Shown here piece after piece: positions 1 through 13,000 of a stretch of DNA of 64,000 nt; the stretch's first letter is position 1; every line of letters starts with the position of its first letter. The notes beneath the pieces were generated by a model. The model was not told the DNA's origin, searched no databases, and saw only the letters and a program-made list of their open reading frames with translations. A program made the position numbers and the translations under genes. The stretch is taken from assembly GCA_040954595.2 (NCBI GenBank), contig CM082584.2, positions 7,316,001-7,380,000 of the forward strand, written 5' to 3'. The DNA is from Balanoglossus misakiensis (taxonomy: Eukaryota; Hemichordata).

Positions 1-1046
1 AACATGGCTTAAATTCATCCTCCAGTTGTCTGGGTTCACTACACTTTCATATTTGACGTATTTCGGTCGTGTGCAGTGATCAAAGAGAAATAAGCCTTGA
101 TTTTTACCTGCAGCGGCATTGATTATTCGCGGAGATTGGCAGTTATTATACCTTGTGTGGGCAAATACACACAGTGTATAGGCGCCGTTCAATATTTGGT
201 AATTGAAAGGAACCATCGTTGATTACAGCTGCGGTACGTTGCATCGGTATTTGCACAGACTGGCGGTTATTATCTTGTGAGGGGGCAAATGCACTCAGTT
301 GAGATGTGGTGGGGAAGCGTTCGATATTCTTTCTCGGAACTAATCACCGATCTCCATGTCCTTCAGTCGGTAATTTGCCAAATAAGTAAAATTTGCCAGA
401 AAACACTCATTTCCTGCAATGTGTGGTCTTCATGCATCAAGTCACAGCGAAATTGACCAAAATTTGAATCTCTGTTTTCTGTAGTGTTATGCTCGTTGGA
501 GGGCATGCTGGTCTGAAAGAATTCTAATTTGTGTTCTGTCCACCTTGCCCATCTGTCTGTGTCTGAAATCAGTCTTCACGCAAACGTCTGGACCAACGTC
601 ACTCTAATTTGGCATGATGAAGATCAGTTCTTGTTTTATGATACAATCCAATACGGCCAATGAGTGGCCATCTTGTTTGGAATATTTTCATCTTCTGGCC
701 CAAAATTTACAGATACTAGTATTAACTGAACAGATTTTGCTTAGACCTGGCAATGAAACTATGGTGTACATATTACTCAGGTGTACTAGGAAAATCAAGT
801 ACACAGGTTTGTCAAATTCTGACGCTGACAAATTGTACAATTTTATTGTTACAAATATCTGGTCTTGTTAAATGTGGAAAGCATAGCACAGGGTATGCCT
901 GAAGGAAATAAAATCCATGCCCAATCAAAGACACAGCTGCATCTCCTGGTATGAAGATTTGTATCACCTGGCCTTGTTTTCACAGACTCCGCCCGTATAT
1001 TTTGACAAACCGACCCAAACACCCAGGGATGTGTTTTAGCACTCAC
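1..1046. other. No exon recognised (probably last ccdc78 intron or downstream DNA)
   Basis: No open stretch with splice signals continues the ccdc78 reading frame here. An AT-rich unique-looking sequence with two short related blocks (around 120-180 and 240-310, each with a gattgg/actgg...cagttatta...tgtg...ggcaaat pattern) suggests an old local duplication. Confidence 0.4.
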
Positions 1047-4000
1047 CTCAACAAATGCTTGTCGATGTATTCTTGGCACTCTGCCAGGGACTCCTCGGCC
1101 ATGGTGCATCTGGTTAGCAGCGCTGCCCTCTCTGCCTCCAACTCTTGCTGCAAGGGAGCAAAAAAAAAAACAAGAAAAGAATGAACCAATTTCCGGGCGG
1201 GCACGACGCAAATGAATCAACACCTATCGCCACCTCTTGTGTGAATGGAAGAAATCCGCACCATCTCGACATAAAACACCAAGATAACGATCGTTGCCGT
1301 GACAACCTGTGCAAAAGTGTAGAGATTAGGCAGCGAGCTTTAAAAAGCAATCCTTGCTGTGAGACAACTGTGTTTTTTTTCTTTTTTTTTGCGATTTGAA
1401 TTTAATGATGTCTGCAAGCACTGTAAAATGTATCCTAATTGAAATCTATGACGGTTGCGATATGCTGGAGATTGGTAACGCATACAAGTTGGTATCACTT
1501 CATCTTCCTTTTTATTTCACCTCAAAAACTGGATGACAGCATCAGATAATGCATTTACTGAATGAATACATGTAGATTTGACCTTGGACAGGAACAATGA
1601 CCTGACCATATTGAAGAAAATATTAGTTTCAAAAACAGTTTTTGCTTTGTGTGGGTCTGTTTCTACGGGTTGAATGAGTAAACATGTGAAGAAAGATTAC
1701 TGTTACAATGACATGTAGCTGTACGAATACGAAAAAAATATCAAGTTTTGGTCGTAATTTGTTGGAACAAAAACATACCACGAAAAAAGAATGAGTTGCA
1801 CAGAGGGAATGTACTGACCATTGACTGTTACATCAGTCAGTGCAGTAGATAAAAAACAATTACATGTATTGTAAAAATTGTTGCAAGTCTAACGAAGATG
1901 TGTGGGTTGGACACCAGTAAAGAAACTGAGGTGTTAATAGTGTGATGCTGAGCTAATGTCAAAGAATGTTTTGATCAGGTCACCTCAGTATTTATTGCAC
2001 TTAATTCAGGTTGGCTGATATATGTTTCCCTGGAATTTCACTTTCCCTAACAGACACACTGCGAAAAAGCAAGACTATTTATAGCAACCTGGAGCTGGGG
2101 CCTGATTGTTTTCTATGTTCATCAGAAATCAATTTTGCCACAAATCACTCGGGGAGCAGGCCCAATTGTTTTTTTGTTCGTTAAAATTCAATTTTGGTCA
2201 CATATCCCCCGTACGCAGCCTGGCAACAAGAGTCCCTCAACCCATTAACACAGGTCAGGCTGTACTGTCATCGACCGTGCTTGTAAAAAAACTGCATTCT
2301 CACGAGGAAGTCACACAGTCTACGGAGACAACTCAGCATGATTGGAATTATATTGGCTCTCCGATTGCATTTTCTACGTGCGTGCGTCTCTCCTAATGGA
2401 ATTGACAGAGCAGATTATAATATCCATTCCACTTAAAGATCATCACGGGAAAAAAATGCTTGAAAGCATGTTGGTGTTGATACGGCAACAAACATTCCTT
2501 AGGGTCAAAAGGGGTAAACGACAGTCACTGTGATCTATATTTAGGTTTCAGTTTTTGTTTATGCCTTCTACTCTCTCTCTCTCTCTGTCTCTCTATCTCT
2601 CTTATTGTTATTTCGACATCGGGTACTGTTGTGTAACTTTATTCGCACAATACACTCAGAAGTAGAAACACTAGAGGGCGATCTATACATTTCCTTTCAA
2701 GATGAGAGAATGCTTTGAAAATTACACCAACCTGAGTGTTCAGTGTGAATTCCCGTAACTGTTTCCTGAGGGAACTCCAGTTCGCCTGCTCATCAAAACT
2801 GAAGATAAATGCAAAAACACATTTCATTTTGTTGCAATGTACAAAGGCATCAATATAAAATTCACATCTAAATAAGTCTCACTGTGTCCCAGCTAGCTCC
2901 CCTATGGGCAAATCTGCTGAAAAGAAAGTTTCCATGGAAACATATCAGTGTGCAGGACTCTCTCTAAATCACAAATATTCAAGAGCTTCTTATCACCTCA
3001 TGGCATACAGATAATTCTTTGTTACTCTTCTGAGCCACAGGCCCACATTACAAAATTACAGAATCAAAACGTAACAATCACAGAACGAGTACAGATACAA
3101 TTTAGAAAAATTCAATTCTCAGTTTGGCTGATTCATATACAAAATACAGCCAGAATTTCTTTAGCATTTAAATATGCCCATATTTAGTGAATAGAAGTTT
3201 TCATGTGTTGGAAATATATATGCCTATCAGAGTATGTAAAGTATGAAATTGAAGATTGGGCCAACCTGTTGATAGCAAAATAAGAAGAGAACACTTTACT
3301 TCCATGTCTCAGATTTTATAATACATTTGTAAATCAGTATTTTGTATTCACTGGGATATCACACACAGTAGAGTCAAACCTGTGTTAGTGGCCACCTCTA
3401 TAGAGTGGCCACTTTATTACAGTTCCTGTGCAATTTACAAGTGCATTAATTGACCTGTGTATAAAGGCCACCTGCCTATGAAGACCAGTTTAGGAAAGTC
3501 CCTTGACTGGCCACTATAGACAGGTTCCACAGTATCTCATTTACCTGACTGATTTCTTCAAGGCGTCTTGTCCGAGCGCTCGCAGATGAGCCAGTTCTTC
3601 TTTCAGTTTGTTGATCTCTCTTCTATTGGCCGATTCCAGCTCAGTGTCCAACAACCTCAAATCGTACTCATCGGGGCCAAGGTCAATGTCAACCGTTTTC
3701 AGACCATCAACCTGTTGCCGCATAAGCCTGGGTCAAACATAGCACATAAAATCTTGTAGAGACTTTTATTTTCAATTAGCCAGGAAAAGTTAAATTGGCC
3801 ATAATTAAAGCTGCCACTTTTTGTATTATCTAGAATAGTCTCTTTAAATGAGCTAACTGATAGGTATACACAAACATATTATCAACCTATGATTGTGGCT
3901 GTACATTTAGATTATGAACAAGCTAAATGATAAATGGGTGCCACACCTGTTTATTGAGTTACCCGTTGCAAGGGTTTACAACTATCGTCGCATGCACACA

Positions 4001-7000
4001 TGTGTGTTAGAATCTCCACAGATTCAAAAAGGTGTTGTTTGTCGATGTAAGATAAGATTTCATAATTTTTATCGGATAAATTGTGCTAAAACGGCAGCTA
4101 TTGAGGTTTTATACGATACAATCCAACTACCACGTTGAGATGGATTTCCGAAGTGCTTTACAGAACTAACCTGTACGCGACCAACAATTCCTCGTGCCTC
4201 CTGGCCATCTTCTGCGCCTCCGACTTGAAGGACCTGGCAGCATTGCTCAACTGCTCTTCTCGGATTCGGTGCGACTTCTTCAACTCCCTGATCATGTCAT
4301 CCACGTACTTCACCATCTTGGTCCCCTCCACGGCGCTCTCGGCACCCAGGGGCATACCGCTGCCATTGTCTACAAAATCCTGCCAGGGGAGAAGGGGAGA
4401 ATAGTAAAGTGTGTCTTGTTTTCTGTTTATCGACTGTTGCCTGGCGACCCTCTGGTGTCTACGGGTGCGTATTAAAAGCTGAAAGCCGAGATGAAATGTT
4501 TTCTGAAAAATGAATCTCAAAGACCCTGCGGTCAGCAAGATTCTGGTGATGAAAGAGCGATAAGGATCTTCGCCGTCTGTTGTCAGAAAATCTCCGGAAT
4601 ATTTCCCCCGGTGAATTAATCCCTTTAAAAGGGGGGATTTGACAAGCCCACTCATTATTTATTATGTTCCAAGCTTCCATATCTTGTAATTGAGAAACCT
4701 ATAGGCATGAGTTCGTAAAAAATAAATAACCCAACACAATTGTGGCAAGCTGCCAGTTTCACAAGACCAATGTTCTCACTTACAGCGATATCTTCAACAT
4801 ATTTGACCAGTCTTGATCTGTATTCCTCGTTCAATTCTTTGAGCTGTATTTGTAATTTGTTATTTTCTGTTTCCAGTTCACGACACTTGCTCCCCACTCT
4901 GATGATTTCCTGAAAAGTGAAATAAAATTCAAATTAAAGTCAAAATTCTGGAATATAATTATACATAAAAAAGTTATGAATGAAGCCCTCCACCCACAAA
5001 TTGCGAAGCATGATACTGAAATGGTTAAAAGAGAGAAATTTTTTAAATATCATAGAATTTTAACTCACAGTGGACTGCTCAGCGACCCTGTGCTGGCTGG
5101 CTCTTGCTATCTTCCTGGCATCTTGCAAATCTTTTCCCAGTGATATCCTGTAGAATAAGGTGCTCAACATTCAACATGTGGCAGATTTTGATGAGAGAAA
5201 TAAACCAAAACAGTTGGGCATTTGAACACATAACTACCCTATATAATTGGTATACGGGACCAAACTGAGCAGTTTTTCAAGAAAGTGCCTCTTTAATCCT
5301 TCCAAGGAAAGTTCTGAATGACATCATAGGTCACCAGGGGTCAGGGTAAAAAGAGCTGCCACTTACAGCTTTGCTTCCAGTCTCTCCTGGTCTTCATCGT
5401 ACTGATTCCTCAACTTGTCCATCTCTCTGCCATATCTTTGAGAAGTTCCAAAAAGCTTTACAGAAAAAATAAATAAATAAATTCACTCGCTACTCACTCT
5501 TGTAGGAATGACTATGTCACTCCAACCCGCTGGACACTCACTTGAACAACTTAAGGAGTAACAAATAATAAGGCAAAAAGATGGGCTTTGTATTTCCTTA
5601 CCCGTTTCTCTATTTCCAATCTTTCCTTTTCTGAAGCCAACAGATCATCTGCCTGTTTGTGAATGGAAAGTCATTCATTATCACAGTGTGTGTGTGTGTG
5701 CATGTATGTGTATGTACATGTACTTTTTTACATATACATATGTTACATATGTATATACATATATTTACCCATTAGATATTTTAATCAAATTTGCATTATT
5801 TACAAAGTAACTTGTCAAAGAAAATTACTACAATATTCACATGTTAAATGTCTTAAACTCTTATTCAGAAACCTTTTAAAAACCAGAAGTATGAGGCATG
5901 TGCAAACTACATCCCCATGCATTACATTTCCTTAGATTGTGATAAAGAACCATGCCTGAAGCAACTCGACATTGTGAAATAAAACCATGATCCTTGAATT
6001 TAACATGACACATACTAGTTACCATGGTACATTCCCAACACATGCATAAGACAATTATCAGAGTTATATAACCCGGGAATTATACATTAGGGCCAGGGAG
6101 AAAAAAAATAATGTTCACCTCTTTTAATACATTTTCCAGCTTGGAATGATCTGTTTTGGAATTGAAAACGCTACGATTACATTTTCTAAGTTCTCTCAGC
6201 GATAGACATTTAAATGTTTCCATTCCAATAAAATGCTTGACCTATGACCTTTCTTCCTTTTTCATTATCAAAGGAGTACCACTTACTGCAATGTTTGCTT
6301 TTATCTTATTGCAATAACTTGGAATTCTGTGTATAAATGGAATTGCTTATGGAATCTCTGATCAGTACAAAGCATTATTTTTTAAATACACACTATCTCT
6401 CCTCTTTAGCCATTTATTAAATAATGCCGCACTAGGTTTGAAAAGATTAACCAAAATGTCTTGTGACAACAGCTAAATAACCAAATGAATATAATTAATT
6501 TCAAGTTTCCAGGGTTTTCATCAGGGGATTAATTTGCCACGGTAATCGAACTCACTATTATCGCGCTAAGTGCATGTATAATTCCATTGCTTCAATGGAA
6601 GTCAGCAGTAATTTCCATTGCTAAGAACCAATCCACAAATACACAATGGTCGGAAAAAACATGAAACTTCTGAGGAATTCCCACTGGCTGTCAGCTCTGA
6701 ATCTCCTGGCTTCAAAATACATAATTCCTTCACATGTTTGACCAAAACTTGCACAAAACATCGCTAAAAGTGGGCTGTGTCAACAAATTTTTATGCGTTT
6801 TTCTCTCTTTAAGTTTAACTGTAAATCTGTAAATAATCTCTCTCTCTCTTTCTCAATAGCAACAGTAACTCATATGAAATATCCCATAGATTTACCTTCA
6901 ACCTCTTAGTTGTGAGCCTACTAACAATTGCCCGGATTCTGTCTAGCTCAACGTTTGCCTGGGTGTATGTCCCATGGGCCCTCTCCACGTTTTCTTGCTG

Positions 7001-10000
7001 CTTCAGCAAGGTGGCTCGGGCGTTCACCAGGTTTAGGAGTTCTATGCCCAGTTCTTCGTTCTTTGCAAGCTGGGCAACAGAGAGGGAGAAAGCAGAAAGA
7101 CAGAGGTGCAGTGGAAGTGATTCTACATGTATACAATTTGTTCATGGTCCTTCACGCTGTGAATGATTAAAGGGACAAAGTCATTATTTTCCGATATAAC
7201 TAGTATGTTTGTTACTTTTGTTCCAGATCAAACTCGTCTGCTTCCCAAAGCCATCTTGCGCAACTCTAATCTCACCTTTGTTGTGGAAGCATTTTGATGA
7301 TGTAATTTCAGGTACATACCAAAAAATTGTTTTTGAATATTGGATGAGAAACTATTTTTTTATATTTTAGCTCCGCTGTGATTCTGTCTATAAATGATTA
7401 TATGAGGACGTCTTCATTCAGCATGTATCTAACGCTGATCAACCAGAACAACATAACAAAGATAGCAAAGTATAATGACGTTGTCCCTTAAAAACAAATA
7501 GACAAACATTACACACATTAGAAAAGACATGGTCTGTGATATACTAGTATTACATGGAAAGTTAACATAAATTATATTTCACAGGCAGTATGCGATGGTG
7601 TGTTCTAACATATTTGACAAGGCACATGCATGATGTATGCATGCTATGCAGCAGTCATGTTAGGTTGACACACCTACCTGTACCTGTTGGCGGTAACCAC
7701 GCACTGACTCCTTTGTTGGGGCAAAATGTGTTAGCAAAGCAGAGAGAATTTGGAAAACTACAAATATGAGACATAGGATAAACTTTAAATAAAACAAGTC
7801 AGTTTTACCAGCATGTCACTTCAAAACGATATTGATCAAAACCACTTTATGCCAGCCAACTTGTCTCTTGATGTGGTTGGTTTTATACTCCTAACCACTA
7901 CTATAACTACCAACATTAACCTAACCTAGTATAAAAGCTAATTTATTGCTCATTATGTTTCAGTATTAATTGCTTCAGTACACATGTACCTTAATGCCAT
8001 CTGTATACACAGTCTTTGGTCATAACAGAAAGTGTTTGGGGTACATATTACATACGGGTGATCAATACCATTTGTTTACTGATGACAACATATAACATGT
8101 ATTACCTCTCGCTCATGTTCTTTACTCAACGCGACGTAATTTGATTTCAAGGAGACGTATTCATCGGCTAGTTCCTTCCGATCCCTTTCCATATCATCCA
8201 TCCTCTCCTTCACATCTCGGTACTTCTTTCCCAGTTTGTCCTTCTCGATGCCCAGTTCCATCAACTCATTTTCGAGTGTCAAAATCTTGAGAGAAAAAAG
8301 AAATGATAGACATCTTAGTACTCAGTGATTATACATAATGTAATATAGTGGAATATTTGCTTTTGCATTGAACGTCTCAGAAGCATTCCAAATTTTATGT
8401 ACATGTAGTTCAAACACACTGGAAAGTTCCACGACACCACCCGAACACGGTGTTAAGCATTTTCCAACACTGACCCACCTCTCCGCCAACTCACCCTGTT
8501 TGTCAGTTCGAACCTGGCCTGTTCCGCCTCCTCCTTGATCTTGTTGTTTTCCAGCTGGAGATCCACCAGCGTCTTGGACACCTGCATAAAGTCAATCACA
8601 TGCTGCTTAGAATCGTATCCCTTCAGCACAAAGCGTTTGTCCATGGCGACCGGCAGACGTGTGTCTCACTTTCCTACCCGGCCCACAAGTGTGGCACACA
8701 GATACGGTGACGTGTATTTAAAGTTTGAATAGTCCACCTTATACCGCTTTATGAAGAACTCACTTGTAGAAGGGTGGATTCACTTGAAACCCATTCTGAC
8801 TATTGGTGGTGAGTAAACAGACACGCAGTCATTAAGTTGGGCTGTAGTCCTTAGTGACATACTATTTACGTTCCTAACAACACTAAGAGAAACGACTGAA
8901 ACCGTAAGTTAAGCATATCTTTGTGCTCGGTCTTATTCTTAAGCTTTCTTATTTTAGAATATTTTTCCAGCAAATCTCAGTGCAAATTAAAAAAAAACCC
9001 GCCATGTTTGATTTTATTTTGAACGGTTCACTTTTCATTAGATTTTAATATTCTTTTTATTAATTCATAAGCTTTTCATCTGAAATCTCTAAGCAGTCAT
9101 TCTCAAGATATAGCGTTATCTTTGAAAAGCTGGGGCATGTTGTTGAGTTCACTAGGCAGGCTTTTACAAGATATTTTGGTAACTGAGCTGACTATTACAA
9201 AACCTACTTAGGAGAGTCTCCACGTCCATTAGTAGAACTAACTCCTTCAAGTCTATGCCGGTACACAGATCCAAACCTGTCCAGAAATTTGCACAATCGT
9301 AACAGGTGATTACCTGAAAGGATTTTTTTGTGTGTGGACTGAACATTTCAGGGTTTTGTTTACAAATAGCAGAAAGCTACTAAGACGAAGAATTCCGACC
9401 TTTGACATCTGACCTAGACTGACCTTAACGTTTTCACTCCTGAATTTAGGTGCATTTTTAGTACTACCAACAAAATAAAATGGCTGTCTTGGGGCTTTCA
9501 AAGTTGTTTTTATGGGCACTTCTTTGATACAAATATCCATTTGTTCGATGAAACTGCATTTTTCTTCGCTAAAATAATCCTCAGGGTTTCAATGGTACAT
9601 TTTAGTGCCATTTTGTAGAAAACTGGTGCTACAAATGACCTGGAGATATATACACCGGTAAGCCAGAAAAGTGATTATTAAACCGGAGAAGAAATTTTTG
9701 AATATTATCTGGGTGGACTTTAATGAATGAAACACAACATTTTTAGTCTCCCTGCAATATATATAAATTGTCATTTGGAAGGACAAAGGTGTTGTTCAGA
9801 CTGAGTTCAAAAAAGCTGATATCTGAAAATTTACTTGGAGGATATTTTACCAGGAAAGTAAATTCGGAGATTTTCAGATATGTCAATGTTTTCATTTGCT
9901 GGATCCTGTACAGTATAACTTTTTATCCTGGGTGACATTGAACGTGAACTATGAATTTCAACCTTGGTGTACCTTTACAGTGGATTTCACACTGGTGATA

Positions 10001-13000
10001 TAGCAACTCGCGTGTAAACAACAAACAGCACCACCACGAAAAGAGCAACAAAAAACCTTTGTGCGCGGCTGTTGCTATGACAACAGCGACTACGCATATA
10101 TGTCACCTTTAGCTTCTCCTCCTCGCTCATGATGAGTTTCCCGGACAGATTCGTCTTGGCCTCCGCGATGTCGCCGAACTTGTGCTGCAGCGTCTCGAGT
10201 TTGCTTAACAACCTCTCGTTCTTGTCCTTGAGTTGGATCTATAAGAACAAACGCAAAGAGTGTGTGACAGGTAGGGACAATGGGCCTGCTGACGTCGTCC
10301 CCTCTGTCCACTGTGATCACTCCCATTGTTGCGGCCCAGAGAGCGTCTTTCATTGTTTAACAAAGGACACAATGGATATCCATTACCGTAAATGCATGAC
10401 AGCGACACATCGACTGATTGTACCGTATATATAAAACCTCAAACTGCTGGCTGTGAAGTAGCAGAATCCATTATGGTGTTTTATTTAGGGATACAGTACG
10501 TATCCAAACTGAGTTTCTAGCATTGGACTAAGGGGGGCTGTTTTGTGGTCAAATAAACACTGTTCTCATTATCCTCTTCATATAGGGTAGGTTGGTGTTT
10601 AAAGGGACATCAGCTGTACCAGACAGTTTTTGAGAATCGAGTATAATGTACAGACTTCATTGTGTATATTAGGTTTTCTATGAGACCTTGATATATTTGC
10701 TCAGGATGGTTACGATACATGTATTGACAAGGGTAGACCAGAACTGGTTCACTTACATTTTCCATTGCTAAAAATTTATGGTCGTTTTGCAACTCTCCTA
10801 CTGAAGCTTTGACAGTACCAGCCGACACACCCAGTCCCAGCATGTCCTCCAGACTCACAATTTTAGCTCTGTACTGTGTTATCAAGCCCTGCAAGACAAG
10901 CAATGATTTTACAGAATGAGAAGCAATTTAGTAACCATGTGAAATCTGAGACGTTTGAATATATTGGGTACATGTAATAAATTAATAGCGCAGACATAAA
11001 AAAAATATGAAGATTTTGATTAAAACAAGAAGACATGCATGCATAAGTCGCCTAGAATTCGATCTTTTTTATTTAAAGGGAAGGGGTCGTCGCACCGCGT
11101 GGGTTTCCCCCTTGATGATATGTCCTCCCAGACAAGCGCAAATTCCACTGCAGTCACCACAACCTACTAGGATCTTCAGTTGCTGTTATGCCCAGCCTAT
11201 GCTACGGTTGGCTGTTTCGTTCATTCTAAGAATTATCTAATTCAGGGATTTGTGGATGAATGTAATGTTTATAAACAAACAAATGCGGTGCGACGGCCTC
11301 TTCACTTTAAAAAGTAAGAGATTGGTGGATTGGTCGATAAGATGTAGATGCAAGAACTGACTAAGTAATTGATTATAGAACATGAAGGTTCAGTGACCGG
11401 TTGGTAGGTTTATTGACTGGTTGTATTCTCGCACTATCTCCATATGGACCCACACATCGGTAAAAGGGGGTGATTATATCTCACCTGAGACAGGCTGTCG
11501 TTCAAAACTGGGAAGTTCCTTATCAAGGAAAGCTGGCTAGAGAGACGTAACATGACAGACAGTGTGTGGGGGTCTGGCTGTGGCCGGAAATGCACTATAG
11601 CTGCTGTTTTACAATTGGCGCCCAGGATGTCGTGCAACAGACTTGTAAACTTGGAATCTCTAAAGCGGTACAAGTAAGATGAAACTATGATTAGACACAT
11701 GATGGTTTTTATAGCACCTACATGCATGTGTACAATTCTGGCTTGTGCTACTATACATACAAGTAATGTTTACATGATTCTAATTATTAAGATATTGAAG
11801 AATGGTAATAAAAATAGCACCAGTGACACTGTAGCCCACATCTAACCAACCAGTATTACTATATTTGCTACAAGAACATACTGAATTCCATGCCGAGCAC
11901 TCACACTTACCTGTAGTTAATGACTCTCTCTGGGTTGGGCGCATTGGCAAGGTTCGCAACCAGCTGTCCAAATGCTAGAATTGGCCGGCTTAGGGTCGGT
12001 CCCTCCCGTAGTCTGATCTGTTGAGAGTCTTCAGCCAGTTTCTCGGCGGCCGGCGTGTCGATGAACGTGAACTTTGAAATGTTGGGGTGGGGATTTTCAC
12101 CGTGACGCTGTGGGAGAAAGAAAGATACAAAAATGGTGAATTCTTGAAACCGATTATGCTTCATAATGACCTGTGTCATATTTTCTGAGCCTTCGTACAT
12201 CATAGTCATAGTATCTTATATAATGTTTAAAACACTAATACACACACCCTATTATTATCATAACCAATGTACGACCATACATAGACACTGTATATCCTAG
12301 TATTTTTGCCAACACATATGTTTATAACACTCAAAATTTTCATTTGGGAGGAAAAGACATGGAAAAGACATGCATTTGATTTCTAAAAAACAGCGCTTAT
12401 GACACTGAGCTCCTGTTTACAGCCATCTACACACCTAAAAGGTTTTTCACATGCATTGATACACCATTTGACGAATAAATAACATGCATGCAAAAAGTTA
12501 CGGCAGGCCACACATCAACCGATGAAAAATGACATTACATTATGCATTACTGTTTTTACATTCAGAGTCTAAATTAGTACTCTGATGATAGACAATCAAG
12601 ACAGACAATCTAGATATGAACATGTAGTCAAAAATGACAATAGGTGTCAAAATTCAAAGCAAGGCACATTTTGAAAATAACATTTTTTACCCAAAAATGA
12701 CAACACTATCCAAAAAAAATATCGTGCAGATATTATCACAATTTGAAGAAATCTGAACGAACATTAAAACATTGAACGAAACATAAGGTGTTCATAACTT
12801 CTTTATATACTCACCCCATATAAGAGCCATTGCCACTAGAGGGCAGTATTGTTAGTTAGAAAATGAGAGACGAAACAATTTTGTAAGTTTAATATACTGC
12901 TGCAACCACCAATATACAGAAACTCCACACAAGAGAAAATGCCATGTTTCTGTCGCAGCTGGCTTTCAATGCATGCAACCTTTAAAATGTTAAAGTTATA

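Noticed and set aside
6109-6143. Short coding-like exon DHSKLENVLKE in ccdc78
   Set aside because: It would be 35 bases with a poor acceptor and breaks the phase-0 to phase-0 junction between the exons at 6896 and 5602.
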